The notes: a model not told the origin generated them from the sequence alone. Numbered from the stretch's first letter, positions 45,423-53,954 are shown. The stretch is DNA of 64,000 bases from Ruminococcus flavefaciens (GCA_023667315.1 JAMPAI010000001.1:304820-368819); one strand, 5' to 3'. Made by a program: numbers and translations.

Positions 45423-46214
45423 CTACAGCATGCGCCGTATCAGGCGCAGGTGGTGGGAGTAGGTGCCGAGATCCTGGCGGTAGATGCCTTCGTGATCCAC
45501 AGGGTCTATGCGCACGCAGCCGCTGGAATGCAGCACGTGGCCGTTTCCGTTGTAGATGCCCACGTGCACGATCTGTTCGTTCTCGTTGTCGAAAAACAGC
45601 AGGTCGCCCGCCTGGGCTTCGGCCAGCAGGTTGATGAGTGTTCCTTGCGTGGCCTGTTGGGAAGCGTCGCGCAACAGGTTTATACCGCAGGTTCTGTAGA
45701 TAAGCTGGGTGAAACCCGAACAATCGATACCTGCCGACGATTTGCCGCCCCAGAGGTAGGGCGTGTTTATCAGCATCGAGGCTCGTTCCAGAATGGCCTT
45801 TTTCTTCTGTTCGGCATCGGAGGGAACTTCCAGCACCGGACTTTTGTAGGTGTAATCCAGATTGCCGAGTCTGAACGATCCCTGATTGAACAAAGGCAGT
45901 TTGCAGCCCATGCCGATACGGAATACGGCGTGGTCGGTGTCGCGTTCCACCTCCGAAACGAATCCGGCGCTGAAGACATGGCTTTTGTCTGCCTTGTAGG
46001 TTTCGAAATCTTCCTGTTCCAAAGGAATGAACTGCTTTTCGTCCAGCCAACCCTCGTAACCGTCAAAAACCGATTCCACCTTGTGCCAGTTCTGGTACTT
46101 GTCCTTGATTTCCACGACATCGCCGAAAAGCACCTGCGAAATCATTTCGGAAGAATGTGAAATGGTATCGCGTAAGGGAGCCTGTGCCAGATGGCAGATT
46201 CCGTATTTGCTCAT
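45423..46214 (-). CDS. NlpC/P60 (C40) peptidase with SH3-like N-terminus
   Basis: The 263-residue protein has an SH3-like domain (about residues 1-65, with EGWLDEKQF) and a second SH3-like stretch to about 130. The catalytic NlpC/P60 domain covers about 140-260. The Cys-His-His triad is visible: C165 in GIDCSGFTQL, H217 in IVHVGIY and H229 in VLHSSGCVRI. No signal peptide is seen, which fits the YkfC-type group that cuts gamma-D-Glu-L-Lys or meso-DAP bonds in recycled murein peptides. The nearby LD-carboxypeptidase supports that role. Its stop faces the tRNA terminator. Confidence 0.92.
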   Translation of the reverse strand: MSKYGICHLAQAPLRDTISHSSEMISQVLFGDVVEIKDKYQNWHKVESVFDGYEGWLDEKQFIPLEQEDFETYKADKSHVFSAGFVSEVERDTDHAVFRIGMGCKLPLFNQGSFRLGNLDYTYKSPVLEVPSDAEQKKKAILERASMLINTPYLWGGKSSAGIDCSGFTQLIYRTCGINLLRDASQQATQGTLINLLAEAQAGDLLFFDNENEQIVHVGIYNGNGHVLHSSGCVRIDPVDHEGIYRQDLGTYSHHLRLIRRML

Positions 46215-46287
46215 AATGATACCGTATTATCAAAAAGGGACTGCCCAATTTAAAATATCAGACAATCCCTAAAGAACTATTTCGGAT

Positions 46288-46410
46288 AAAAATTGATTTA
46301 AAGGCTTAGATGCAAGGCACTGCTTGAAACAGCTGAGGGAGCGTACTTGCGTACGTGACCGAACCTGTTTTAAGCAGTAACGCAGCAGGTGAGCATTTAA
46401 ATCGATTTTT
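46288..46410. repeat. 123-base imperfect palindrome (MITE- or REP-like, or structured RNA)
   Basis: The outer arms AAAAATTGATTTAAA and TTTAAATCGATTTTT pair over 15 positions with one G-T. Inner arms CACTGCTTGAAACAG (46318-46332) and CTGTTTTAAGCAGTA (46365-46379) pair over 15 positions with G-T pairs. A small tip hairpin CGTAC-TTGC-GTACG closes the structure. The right end overlaps the stop codon of the TonB-like gene. The remaining parts of 46215-46408 show no gene. Confidence 0.7.
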
Positions 46411-47092
46411 AATTCAGGTTGAAGATGACGGGGATGGAGTAGAGCACACGCACCGGACGTCCGCGCTGCTTGCCGGGATTCCACTTGGGCATCGCCTTCA
46501 CCACGCGCACCGCTTCTTCGTCGCAACCGCCGCCGATACCGCGTATCACCTTTACATCGGTAATGCTGCCGTCTTTCTCAACCACGAAGTTGATATAGAC
46601 ACGACCCTGGATACCGCTTTCCAAGGCGGCAATCGGGTAACGGATATTCTTGCTCAGATATTCGTAGAGTGCCTGTGTGCCACCCGCCGGACCGGGCATC
46701 TCTTCCACAATCTGGAAAATCTCTTCTTCGGCCACTTCGTCTTCTTCCACTACCGGAGGAGCCACATAGTCTTCCACCACGGTGTTTTCGTTCGACTCGG
46801 CGTTGATTTCCACTTCGTTTTCAATTTCCACATCGTCTTCCACGATTTCGATTTCCTGGGAAATCTGGGCGGGAGGAGGCGGAGGGGGAGGAGGAAGGTT
46901 CTGTTCGGTTTGGATAATAACGTCTTCTTCCATATCGACCGCTGTTCTGGCCGCAACCTGGATTTGCTCCTGGTCGTAAGACTTCCACTCGAACGCCACC
47001 AAGGTGATGACGAGTGCCAGAACCAAACCGAAGGTGCCGAACATCCCCTTTTGGCTTTCGAGATCCGCTTTGGGAGATTTTTTGAGTTCCAT
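46409..47092 (-). CDS. TonB-like energy-transducing protein
   Basis: The 227-residue protein has a single N-terminal membrane helix (about residues 19-36) and then a proline run (PPPPPPPP near 67-74). A Glu/Val-rich periplasmic spacer follows, then a C-terminal TonB domain (about 140-227) with YPIAALESGIQGRVYINFVV and MPKWNPGKQRGRPV. It would couple the proton-motive force, with ExbB and ExbD, to outer-membrane transporters such as the SusC protein at 20888. The exb genes are not in the window. The N-terminal KKSPKADLESQKG is of the kind common in Bacteroidetes TonB proteins. A TATATTTG box lies 22 bases upstream. Confidence 0.92.
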   Translation of the reverse strand: MELKKSPKADLESQKGMFGTFGLVLALVITLVAFEWKSYDQEQIQVAARTAVDMEEDVIIQTEQNLPPPPPPPPAQISQEIEIVEDDVEIENEVEINAESNENTVVEDYVAPPVVEEDEVAEEEIFQIVEEMPGPAGGTQALYEYLSKNIRYPIAALESGIQGRVYINFVVEKDGSITDVKVIRGIGGGCDEEAVRVVKAMPKWNPGKQRGRPVRVLYSIPVIFNLN

Positions 47093-47114
47093 ACTACATG
47101 GTTGTTAAGGGTCG

Positions 47115-47122
47115 CAAATATA
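47115..47122 (-). promoter_or_regulatory. -7 box of the TonB-like gene
   Basis: The minus strand reads TATATTTG, an exact TAnnTTTG match, 22 bases upstream of the ATG. Confidence 0.5.
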
Positions 47123-47176
47123 GTAAATTTTCTCCGGTTGGCAACGTTCCGCCGTCCATTTGTCCGGAATCCCCTG

Positions 47177-48175
47177 TCATTCACCGAAAACCACGGCCAG
47201 CACCACGTCGCCCACGGTCTTGAGCGTGGGCGGACAGATGTTCCCGATATTGTCCTGGCGGGTGTGCCAGTGCGGAAAGAAACCGCTGCCGGTCTTGTTG
47301 TCGTAATGGATAATGTCGATGGTGGGGATATTGGCGATGTTGTTCACGAACAGATGGTCGTCGATCAAGGCCCCCGAGGAACGGTTCACGAAAATGTTGC
47401 CGTAGCCCATCAGCGCCGCCTTTTCCCAGACCTTGCGCATGATGTCGGGCGCGTAATACATAGAGGTGGCCTCCATCACGAAACAGGGATTTTCCGTGCC
47501 CACCATATCCAGCAGTATGCCGAACATGGGGCAGGTTCCTTCGAGGTTTTCGCTCCAATGCTGCGATCCGAGGCACCATGTGTATTCATCGCCCTGCGTA
47601 TGAGGCAGGTTGCCCGGTTTGCCCGAGTCCTCCAGGTCGAACAGCACGATGTCCACGCCCACGGCCGGACGCTGTTGCTGCAACAGCCGGGCCACCTCCA
47701 ACAATACCGCCGTGCCGCTGGCGCCGTCGTTCGCCCCGTCGATGGGCGTTCCGGCCGCCTTGGGGTCGGGGTCGTGGTCGGCGTAGGGGCGCGAGTCCCA
47801 GTGGGCGCAGAGCAGCACCCGCCGCGTTTTTTCGGGTTCAAACGAAGCGATGATGTTGTATCCCTTAAGGCGCACCTTGTCCCAGCGTGGACGTTCGAAT
47901 TCCTGCACGCTCACCGTGGCTCCGAAACTTTCCAGTTTGGAACGCAGGTATCCGGCGCAGGCTTTCTGTGCCTTGGAATTGGGAACGCGCGGGCCGAAAT
48001 CCGTCTGTGCCTTTACGAAGGCCAGCAGCGAGTCGGGTTCGCAAACGGGAATGCTTACGGCCTGTGTGGGCGCGCTTTTTTGCGGCACGGGGGCTTTCCT
48101 GCCCTGGCATGCCCACAACAGGCAGCCCGCCAGCACTAAGGGTAAAAGACGCAAGATGCAGAATCTTGATCGCAT
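47177..48175 (-). CDS. M28-family zinc peptidase / glutaminyl cyclase-like lipoprotein
   Basis: The 332-residue protein has a lipoprotein signal (LVLAGC, C18; a second LLWAC at C23). I chose the ATG giving MRSRFCILRL; a TTG four codons earlier is possible. Metal-binding residues are visible: H125 in CAHWDSRP, D150 in GANDGASG, the acidic pair in FDLEDSG (E182, D183), and a late His in HWHTRQDN. Members are aminopeptidases or glutaminyl-peptide cyclotransferases; the CAHWDSRPYADHD segment and overall size fit the latter well. It likely works in the periplasm or at the outer membrane. It starts 12 bases after the pheS stop. Confidence 0.88.
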   Translation of the reverse strand: MRSRFCILRLLPLVLAGCLLWACQGRKAPVPQKSAPTQAVSIPVCEPDSLLAFVKAQTDFGPRVPNSKAQKACAGYLRSKLESFGATVSVQEFERPRWDKVRLKGYNIIASFEPEKTRRVLLCAHWDSRPYADHDPDPKAAGTPIDGANDGASGTAVLLEVARLLQQQRPAVGVDIVLFDLEDSGKPGNLPHTQGDEYTWCLGSQHWSENLEGTCPMFGILLDMVGTENPCFVMEATSMYYAPDIMRKVWEKAALMGYGNIFVNRSSGALIDDHLFVNNIANIPTIDIIHYDNKTGSGFFPHWHTRQDNIGNICPPTLKTVGDVVLAVVFGE

Positions 48176-48187
48176 GGCCGGTTTCAA

Positions 48188-49213
48188 TTAGAATTGCGCC
48201 AAAAAGCGGCGGTCGTTTTCGGAGAAAAGCCGCAGGTCGTTGACGCGGTACAGCAGGTTGGCGATACGTTCCACCCCCATGCCGAACGCGAAACCGCTGT
48301 AGGTGTCGGGGTCGATGCCGCAGTTTTCCAACACGTTGGGGTCCACCATGCCGCAGCCCAGGATTTCCACCCAGCCCGTACCCTTGCACAGCTGGCAGCC
48401 CTTGCCGCCGCAGATCGAGCAGGCGATATCCATTTCGGCCGAAGGCTCTGTAAAGGGGAAGTAAGACGGGCGGAGCCGGATCTCGGTCTTGGAACCGAAC
48501 ATTTCCTTGGCGAAATACAGCAGGACCTCGCGCAAGTCGGCGTAAGACACGCCCTTGTCCACGTACAGGCCTTCCACCTGATGGAAAAAGCAGTGGGCGC
48601 GCGCCGAAACCGCCTCGTTGCGGTACACCCGGCCGGGGCAGAGCGTGCGGATGGGCAGCGGCTTGCTCTGCATCGTGCGTATCTGCACCGAAGAAGTGTG
48701 GGTGCGCAAGGCTACGTCGTTTGTGCCGTTCTTTTCCACAAAAAAGGTGTCCTGCATATCGCGGGCGGGGTGTTCGGGCGGAAAGTTGAGCGCGGTGAAC
48801 AGATGCCAGTCGTCTTCTATCTCCGGGCCGTCCGACACGTCGAAGCCTATCTTGCCGAAAATGCGGTAGATTTCCTCGCGGATCAGCGAAAGGGGATGGC
48901 GGTGCCCCACCAGGTCGTCCACGGGGCGGCTCATGTCGAAGTCTTCCTGATTTTCGGAGGATCTGCCGGCTGAACCGAAGTCGTTCTTGGCCTGCTGTAT
49001 CTTTTCCTGTACGGCGGTCTTCAGTTCGTTCAGCGCCTGGCCGATGTTCTTTTTCAGTTCGGGCTGAATCTTCTTGAACTCTTCGAAAAGTTCGTTCATT
49101 TCGCCCTTCTTGCCCAGAATGCGGATGCGGTATTTCTCGGATTCCTCCGCCGAAGCCAGCTTGATCTTGCGGGCTTCTTCCAGCAGATTGTCTATGCGTT
49201 CCTTGAGGCTCAT
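48188..49213 (-). CDS. pheS: Phenylalanine-tRNA ligase alpha subunit
   Basis: The 341-residue protein is the catalytic subunit that charges tRNA-Phe as part of an alpha2-beta2 enzyme. The N-terminal coiled coil (about 1-85) is followed by class II motifs. HPLSLIREEIYRIFGKIGF starts the core, RTHTSSVQIRTM precedes motif 2 (RVYRNEAVSARAHCFFHQVE), and FGMGVERIANLLY is motif 3. The beta subunit gene pheT is not adjacent, as in many Bacteroidetes. A cyclophilin gene ends 7 bases upstream, so the order of the leftward transcript is cyclophilin, pheS, M28 peptidase. Confidence 0.97.
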   Translation of the reverse strand: MSLKERIDNLLEEARKIKLASAEESEKYRIRILGKKGEMNELFEEFKKIQPELKKNIGQALNELKTAVQEKIQQAKNDFGSAGRSSENQEDFDMSRPVDDLVGHRHPLSLIREEIYRIFGKIGFDVSDGPEIEDDWHLFTALNFPPEHPARDMQDTFFVEKNGTNDVALRTHTSSVQIRTMQSKPLPIRTLCPGRVYRNEAVSARAHCFFHQVEGLYVDKGVSYADLREVLLYFAKEMFGSKTEIRLRPSYFPFTEPSAEMDIACSICGGKGCQLCKGTGWVEILGCGMVDPNVLENCGIDPDTYSGFAFGMGVERIANLLYRVNDLRLFSENDRRFLAQF

Positions 49214-49220
49214 CGGTTTG

Positions 49221-49913
49221 TTATTTCAAGGTAATGGTCATCGGAATGTCTTCGAGCGGCCGGTCGCGGGGGTCGGTGGCCTGGTTAGCGATACGGTCTA
49301 TGATTTCAAGGCCTTCCACCACTTCGCCGAACACGGTGTATTCGCCGTCTAAGAAGGGCGTTCCGCCCACGGTGGTGTAGATGGCTTCGTTTTCGGGGCT
49401 TATCTTGATGCCGCGTTCACGCAGCATGTTTATTTCCTGCGGGGTATATACGCGGCCCTGCACTAAGTAGAACTGCGAGGCCGAGGATTCCTTGGCGGGG
49501 TTCACGTTGTCGCCCAGACGGGCCGCCGAAAGCGCGCCTTTCTTGTGGATTTTGCCGGAAACGAATTCGGCCGGAATCGTGTAGCCCAGGTCGCCCGAAC
49601 CCAGCATCTGTCCCGGTTGGGCGTTCTTCGACTGCGGGTCGCCGCCCTGCACCATAAAGTTCTTGATGACGCGGTGAAAGAGCGTTCCGTCGAAAATCTG
49701 CGCCTTTACCAACTTTATGAAGTTGTCGCGGTGTTGGGGCGTTTCGTTATACAGTTTGATGGTCATATCGCCGAAAGGCGTGTGGATAACGGCCATCTGT
49801 TCGCTCTGGGCGGTTGGGCTCGGGTAGGCGGAGGTGTTGTCTTGCGCTTGCATGAAAGTAAGGTTTAAGGTGGCGGCGATTACTGCGAGAATCGCCCGTT
49901 TGATACATTTCAT
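49221..49913 (-). CDS. Secreted peptidyl-prolyl isomerase, cyclophilin type
   Basis: The 230-residue protein has a signal peptide (MKCIKRAILAVIAATL, cut near MQAQ) and a cyclophilin domain (about residues 40-228). RDNFIKLVKAQIFDGTLFHR and NFMVQGGDPQSKNAQ hold the active-site Arg, Phe and Gln. SSASQFYLVQG and EYTVFGEVVEGLEIIDRIA are conserved as well. It should speed proline isomerisation of exported proteins in the periplasm. Its promoter is TATCTTCG on the minus strand, and pheS follows 7 bases after its stop. Confidence 0.95.
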   Translation of the reverse strand: MKCIKRAILAVIAATLNLTFMQAQDNTSAYPSPTAQSEQMAVIHTPFGDMTIKLYNETPQHRDNFIKLVKAQIFDGTLFHRVIKNFMVQGGDPQSKNAQPGQMLGSGDLGYTIPAEFVSGKIHKKGALSAARLGDNVNPAKESSASQFYLVQGRVYTPQEINMLRERGIKISPENEAIYTTVGGTPFLDGEYTVFGEVVEGLEIIDRIANQATDPRDRPLEDIPMTITLK

Positions 49914-49956
49914 AATTGTGTACGTTTATAGTGCGGCAAAACGCCGTTTTAACCTG

Positions 49957-49964
49957 CGAAGATA
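49957..49964 (-). promoter_or_regulatory. Candidate -7 box of the cyclophilin-pheS operon
   Basis: The minus strand reads TATCTTCG, identical to the box upstream of the dehydratase gene, 43 bases before the ATG. Confidence 0.45.
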
Positions 49965-49981
49965 CGGCAAATGGCGCGTAA

Positions 49982-50707
49982 CTACAAGGGCGTGGCCACG
50001 GCGGCCACCGATACGCGGCTGCCGGGAATCCTCAGCAGCTGGCGCACGCAGCTTTCGATGGTGGCGCCGGTGGTGATCACGTCATCCACCAATAGAAAAT
50101 GTCTGCCTTGCAGTGCGGGGTCGTGCTCGGCCGCTTCGTTCAGCACGAAGGTGGTCTTTACGTTCTCCCAGCGTGAGAGGCGGTTTTTCTTGGTCTGGCT
50201 CTGTGTTTCTTCCCGTTTCAGCAGGATGTCTTCCCTTATGAAGGCTTGGGGAAACGATTCCCGGATGCCTTGGGCAATGCAGAGGCTTTGGTTGTAGCCC
50301 CGCTTCTTTAGTTTCTTCCTGTGCAGGGGCACGGGAACGATGAGGTCGGGCGGCGTGAAGAGGCCTGCGCGGGCGAGCCTTTCTCCGGCGATCTTCCCCA
50401 GAAAGCGGCCTATGTCGGGACGCCCCTTGTACTTGAGTTCGTGCAGCAGCTGCTGTACGATGCCGTCTTTCGTAAAGTTGAACACCGCCGTGGCGTACAG
50501 CACCGGCACCCGTCCGGCGATATTGATGAACATGGGGTTGTCCGCCTCGTTTTCGAGCCGCAGGAAGGGCAGCTGGCTCATGCAGTCGGCGCAGAGCAGG
50601 CTTTCTTCGGCCATCAGTTCGTGCCCGCAGCCCATACAGCGGGCGGGGTAGAAGAAGTTGAGCAGGCTTTTTAAGGCCAACGCGAATAGGGGCAGACGTG
50701 TTTGCAT
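49982..50707 (-). CDS. ComF family phosphoribosyltransferase-like protein
   Basis: The 241-residue protein has an N-terminal zinc-ribbon (C-x-x-C pairs in ARCMGCGH and LCADC, about residues 24-42) and a phosphoribosyltransferase fold. The PRPP-type motif LLVDDVITTGATIESC lies near residues 203-218. VPVPLHRKKLKKRGYNQS is the family signature. ComF is needed for DNA uptake in competent bacteria, where it works with primosome or helicase proteins; in non-competent species its task is unclear. No other competence genes are nearby. A TATTTTTG box ends 5 bases before its ATG. Confidence 0.93.
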   Translation of the reverse strand: MQTRLPLFALALKSLLNFFYPARCMGCGHELMAEESLLCADCMSQLPFLRLENEADNPMFINIAGRVPVLYATAVFNFTKDGIVQQLLHELKYKGRPDIGRFLGKIAGERLARAGLFTPPDLIVPVPLHRKKLKKRGYNQSLCIAQGIRESFPQAFIREDILLKREETQSQTKKNRLSRWENVKTTFVLNEAAEHDPALQGRHFLLVDDVITTGATIESCVRQLLRIPGSRVSVAAVATPL

Positions 50708-50731
50708 GTTGGCAAAAATACGCTAACTTTG
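50701..50731 (+). promoter_or_regulatory. Promoter of the coiled-coil membrane protein gene
   Basis: TTTG at 50701-50704, a 19-base gap and TAACTTTG at 50724-50731 match both consensus elements. The ATG at 50791 lies 59 bases downstream. It overlaps the comF start codon region. Confidence 0.8.
50713..50720 (-). promoter_or_regulatory. -7 box of comF
   Basis: The minus strand reads TATTTTTG, an exact consensus match, 5 bases before the comF ATG and 3 bases from the divergent TAACTTTG box. Confidence 0.5.
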
Positions 50732-50790
50732 TTCTCTTGCGTGTTAAAAAAAACTTAAAAACGCGCGTTCACCTAAAAAAAGATAAAACG

Positions 50791-51684
50791 ATGGCATCTC
50801 CTCGAAGAACGAACAGAATCCTTTGGATTATCATTGTATTGTTGCTGGCCACTTTGGTGTATATGTTTGTACGCAGCCAGAAGGCAGTGAGCGAACGCAA
50901 CGAAAGTTTTACCCGAGGCGTTGAACTGAAAGGGGAACTGGACAAGGTGATGGACGAATACACCGCCATCAAGATGGAAAACCAGGACCTGTCCGCCCAG
51001 ATGTCCGAAAAAGACAGCATTATCCTGGCCAACCGCGCCGAAATCGAAAAACTGATCGCGACCCAGGCCGACTACAACAAGATTCGCCGCAAACTCGACC
51101 TGCTGCGCAAGATCACGCAGGATTATGTGGCCCGGATCGACTCGCTGGTGGTCGTGAACCAGACCCTTACCGAAGAAAACACCCAGCTTGCCGAGACCGT
51201 TACCCAGTTCAAGGCGCAGAACAACAAACTGGAAGCCGACAAATCGCGCCTGCAGGAAAAGGTAACGATGGCTTCGGCGCTCAAGGCCTACGACTTGCAG
51301 GCCTTTACGGTGCGCGTGCTGCCCAACGGTAAGGAAAAGGGCACCGACCGCGCCGCCCGCGTTACCCGCATCAACCTGCAGTTTACCGTTGGCGAGAACA
51401 AGGTGGTGGAACCGGGGCTCAAGACAATCTACGCCCGCATTTCCCGTCCCGACGGACAGGTGATGTCGCTGGGCACGGAAGACAACTACTCGTTCGAACT
51501 GAACGGACAGACGCTGCAATACACGCTTAAGCAGGAAATCGACTACCGCAACGAGGCCCAGGACGTAAAGATGTTCTGGGACCGCAAGAATGTAAGCACG
51601 CCGGCCATGGCGGGTACCTACGAAGTGATGCTCTATGCCGAAGGCGCCGAAATTGGTCGCGCCTCGTTCATGATTCGCGAATAA
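50791..51684 (+). CDS. Coiled-coil membrane-anchored protein of unknown function
   Basis: The 297-residue protein has one N-terminal membrane helix (about residues 10-27) and a long coiled coil (about 35-185, rich in E, K, Q and N). A beta-rich C-terminal domain (about 190-297) contains LQAFTVRVLPNGKEKGT and ends in EVMLYAEGAEIGRASFMIRE. The start MASPRRTNR was chosen because it follows the promoter and leads directly into the membrane helix. No family is recognised with certainty; comparable proteins are annotated as hypothetical in Bacteroidetes. The ROK-family gene begins 9 bases downstream, so the two are co-transcribed. Confidence 0.8.
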   Translation: MASPRRTNRILWIIIVLLLATLVYMFVRSQKAVSERNESFTRGVELKGELDKVMDEYTAIKMENQDLSAQMSEKDSIILANRAEIEKLIATQADYNKIRRKLDLLRKITQDYVARIDSLVVVNQTLTEENTQLAETVTQFKAQNNKLEADKSRLQEKVTMASALKAYDLQAFTVRVLPNGKEKGTDRAARVTRINLQFTVGENKVVEPGLKTIYARISRPDGQVMSLGTEDNYSFELNGQTLQYTLKQEIDYRNEAQDVKMFWDRKNVSTPAMAGTYEVMLYAEGAEIGRASFMIRE

Positions 51685-51693
51685 CGTAAGGCC

Positions 51694-52620
51694 ATGTTCT
51701 GCGGGGTAGATATCGGCGGCACCAACGCCAAAGTGGGCTTGGTGGACGAGACCGGCCGTCTGGTGGATCACGACAACATAAAGACGGGGCTGTACAAGAC
51801 CCCCTCCGATCTGGTGCTTACCCTGGCCTACACCATTTTGCGCCTGCAAAAGGTAAACAAGGTAAAGGTGGAGGCCATCGGGGTGTGCTGCCCCAACGCC
51901 TGCGCCCTGGACGGCACGGTAAACGGCTCGGCCAACCTTAAATTCCAGGAAAAGTTCTCGCTTACCGAACTCTTCGGAACCTATTTCTCGAACCTGCCTA
52001 TCGCGGTGGACAACGATGCCAATGCCGCCACCCTGGGCGAGATGTTCTACGGAAAGGCACGTAACCTAAAAGACTTTCTGTTCGTTACCCTCGGTACGGG
52101 CGTGGGCGGAGGCGTGGTGTCCAACGGTCAGTTGGTGTATGGACTGAACGCGATGGCGGGCGAGATCGGGCACATCGTGGTGGAACCCGGCGGCAGGGCC
52201 TGCGGCTGCGGGCGCAAGGGCTGTCTGGAACGCTACGTGGCGGCTCCGGGCGCGGTGGAAACCTACCTCGGAATCTGCGCGGAGCAGAATATCGCGCCCA
52301 AAACCGACAACTACCGGGGCTTGGCCGACTTGGCTTTGGCCGGCGATGAACAGGCGCTTCAGACCTATCGGAGCATGGGGCGTTACCTGGGGGCTTTCCT
52401 GGCCAATCTGGCCTGTGTGACCGCACCCACTCATATCTTCCTGTTCGGCGGCGTGGCGCGGGTGGGAGACATCTTGCTCGAACCTGTGCGCGAGGCCTTT
52501 AACGAGAACCTGCTGTTCTGTTATAAAGACGGTATAAAGATCGAGTTGTCGGGCTTGATGGATTCTATGGCGGATGCTGCCATCATGGGGGCGGCGGCGC
52601 TTGCCAAGGCGCATCGATAG
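51694..52620 (+). CDS. ROK-family sugar kinase (glucokinase-like)
   Basis: The 308-residue protein has the ROK ATP-binding motif FCGVDIGGTNAKVGLVDE and the catalytic AVDNDANAATLGE with the general-base Asp. The phosphate loop is VTLGTGVGGGVV. The zinc motif is GHIVVEPGGRACGCGRKGC with the three conserved Cys. It has no DNA-binding domain, so it is a kinase rather than a NagC/XylR-type repressor. Glucose or another hexose is the likely substrate. It follows the coiled-coil gene by 9 bases. Confidence 0.93.
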   Translation: MFCGVDIGGTNAKVGLVDETGRLVDHDNIKTGLYKTPSDLVLTLAYTILRLQKVNKVKVEAIGVCCPNACALDGTVNGSANLKFQEKFSLTELFGTYFSNLPIAVDNDANAATLGEMFYGKARNLKDFLFVTLGTGVGGGVVSNGQLVYGLNAMAGEIGHIVVEPGGRACGCGRKGCLERYVAAPGAVETYLGICAEQNIAPKTDNYRGLADLALAGDEQALQTYRSMGRYLGAFLANLACVTAPTHIFLFGGVARVGDILLEPVREAFNENLLFCYKDGIKIELSGLMDSMADAAIMGAAALAKAHR

Positions 52621-52847
52621 TAAAATTTTATTTCTCTGAAAATCATTTTCTTGTTTCCTGTTTCCTGAGGCGGGCTTCGATAAAATCGTCCTTTCTGGAT
52701 TCTATAAGAAAACCTTCGCCAAGGCCGGGCGCACCTTTCGGGTTTGCCTGTACGATGCCGGGGTGGGGTATTCAAAAAAATCAACGCTTTATGGAAACGG
52801 GAAACGGATTGCGCTTCGGCGAGGGCTTCAATACCTGCCGGGTGGTG

Positions 52848-53261
52848 ATGAAACATGGCGGGGAACAGGATTCCGCGCCTTTCGGGGCAAACAAGAGAAA
52901 CGACTACCGGATCGGCATGGCGGGAGAGGTGCTGGCCGCGGCCTACCTTAAGAACAAGGGCTACGAGCTGCTTACGTCCAATTACCGCTTCGCCCACCGC
53001 GAGATAGACCTTATCTTGCGCAAGGACGGCGAGCTGGTGTTCGTGGAGGTAAAGACCCGCGCGCCCAACAGCCTTGTTACGGCGCCCGGCTCGGTGGACA
53101 TGCGCAAGCAGATGTTCCTTTATTCGGTGGCTTCCAAATACATACATGAGAACCGTTGCCGGGAGAACGTGCGTTTCGATATCGTTTGGATCGAACGCCG
53201 GGGCAGTGCGTGCCGCGTGGTGGAGCATATCCGGAACGCTTTTTCGCCTTTCGGAGGCTGA
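52848..53261 (+). CDS. YraN/UPF0102 family endonuclease-like protein
   Basis: The chosen start gives 137 residues, close to the family's usual 120. In-frame ATGs at 52755 and 52791 would add poorly conserved sequence, so the start remains uncertain. The domain has RIGMAGEVLAAAYLKNKGY, then the PD-(D/E)xK-like pattern HREIDLILRK and LVFVEVKTR, the probable metal site. Family members resemble Holliday-junction resolvases, but their activity is not settled. The 52621-52847 region upstream shows no other gene or clear promoter. Confidence 0.87.
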   Translation: MKHGGEQDSAPFGANKRNDYRIGMAGEVLAAAYLKNKGYELLTSNYRFAHREIDLILRKDGELVFVEVKTRAPNSLVTAPGSVDMRKQMFLYSVASKYIHENRCRENVRFDIVWIERRGSACRVVEHIRNAFSPFGG

Positions 53262-53393
53262 GGGTTGAACCGCCTTTCGGGCTGGATGATTTTTTAGGGG
53301 AAAGGTGTTCTCCATATCTGAAATTTTACCTATCATTGCGTGCCCGAAAGTCGGGTAAGAAATTTATTGTAAAAACCTTAAAAACATACAGTC

Positions 53394-53954
53394 ATGGTTA
53401 AGACGAAAAAATGGATCTGCACCGTTTGCGGATTTGTTTACGAAGGCGCGAACCCTCCTGCCAACTGCCCTCAGTGCAAGGCTCCCGCCGAAAAATTCAA
53501 GGAATTGGTGGAAGAAGAAGGCGTGCTCGCTTTCGTTACCGAACATCAGATCGGCATCGCCAAGGATTGCGACGACGAAATGAAGAAAGACCTCAATAAC
53601 CATTTTATGGGCGAAGCCACCGAAGTGGGCATGTACCTGGCCATGAGCCGTCAGGCCGACCGCGAAGGCTATCCCGAAGTGGCCGAGGCCTTTAAGCGCT
53701 ACGCGTTCGAAGAAGCCGAACACTGCGCCAAGTTCGCCGAACTCTTGGGTGAGATGGTTTGGGACACCAAGACCAACCTCGAAAAGAGAATGTATGCCGA
53801 AGCCGGCGCCAACGCCGATAAGATGCGCATCGCCAAACGCGCCAAGGAATTGAACCTGGATGCCATCCACGACACGGTTCACGAAATGGCCAAAGACGAA
53901 GCGCGGCATGGCCAGGGCTTTGCCGGGCTTTACAAGCGGTATTTCAAGAAGTAG
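53394..53954 (+). CDS. Rubrerythrin with N-terminal rubredoxin domain (reverse type)
   Basis: The 186-residue protein starts with a rubredoxin-like domain (C9 and C12 in CTVCGF, C25 and C28 in NCPQCKAP). A ferritin-like diiron domain follows (about residues 50-186), with [31 protein letters not shown] and [10 protein letters not shown] giving the iron ligands. Classical rubrerythrin has the rubredoxin domain at the C-terminus; the reversed order marks reverse rubrerythrin. This group reduces hydrogen peroxide in anaerobes, which fits an anaerobic host. It is monocistronic with a clear terminator after it. Confidence 0.94.
   Translation: MVKTKKWICTVCGFVYEGANPPANCPQCKAPAEKFKELVEEEGVLAFVTEHQIGIAKDCDDEMKKDLNNHFMGEATEVGMYLAMSRQADREGYPEVAEAFKRYAFEEAEHCAKFAELLGEMVWDTKTNLEKRMYAEAGANADKMRIAKRAKELNLDAIHDTVHEMAKDEARHGQGFAGLYKRYFKK

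Noticed and set aside
46355-48139. A 594-codon plus-strand frame across the tonB-like and M28 genes
   Set aside because: It runs antisense through two well-recognised genes and the palindrome and has no domain.
52521-53336. A 271-codon minus-strand frame opposite the YraN-family gene
   Set aside because: The plus-strand gene has the conserved EVK motif; the opposite frame has no recognisable feature.
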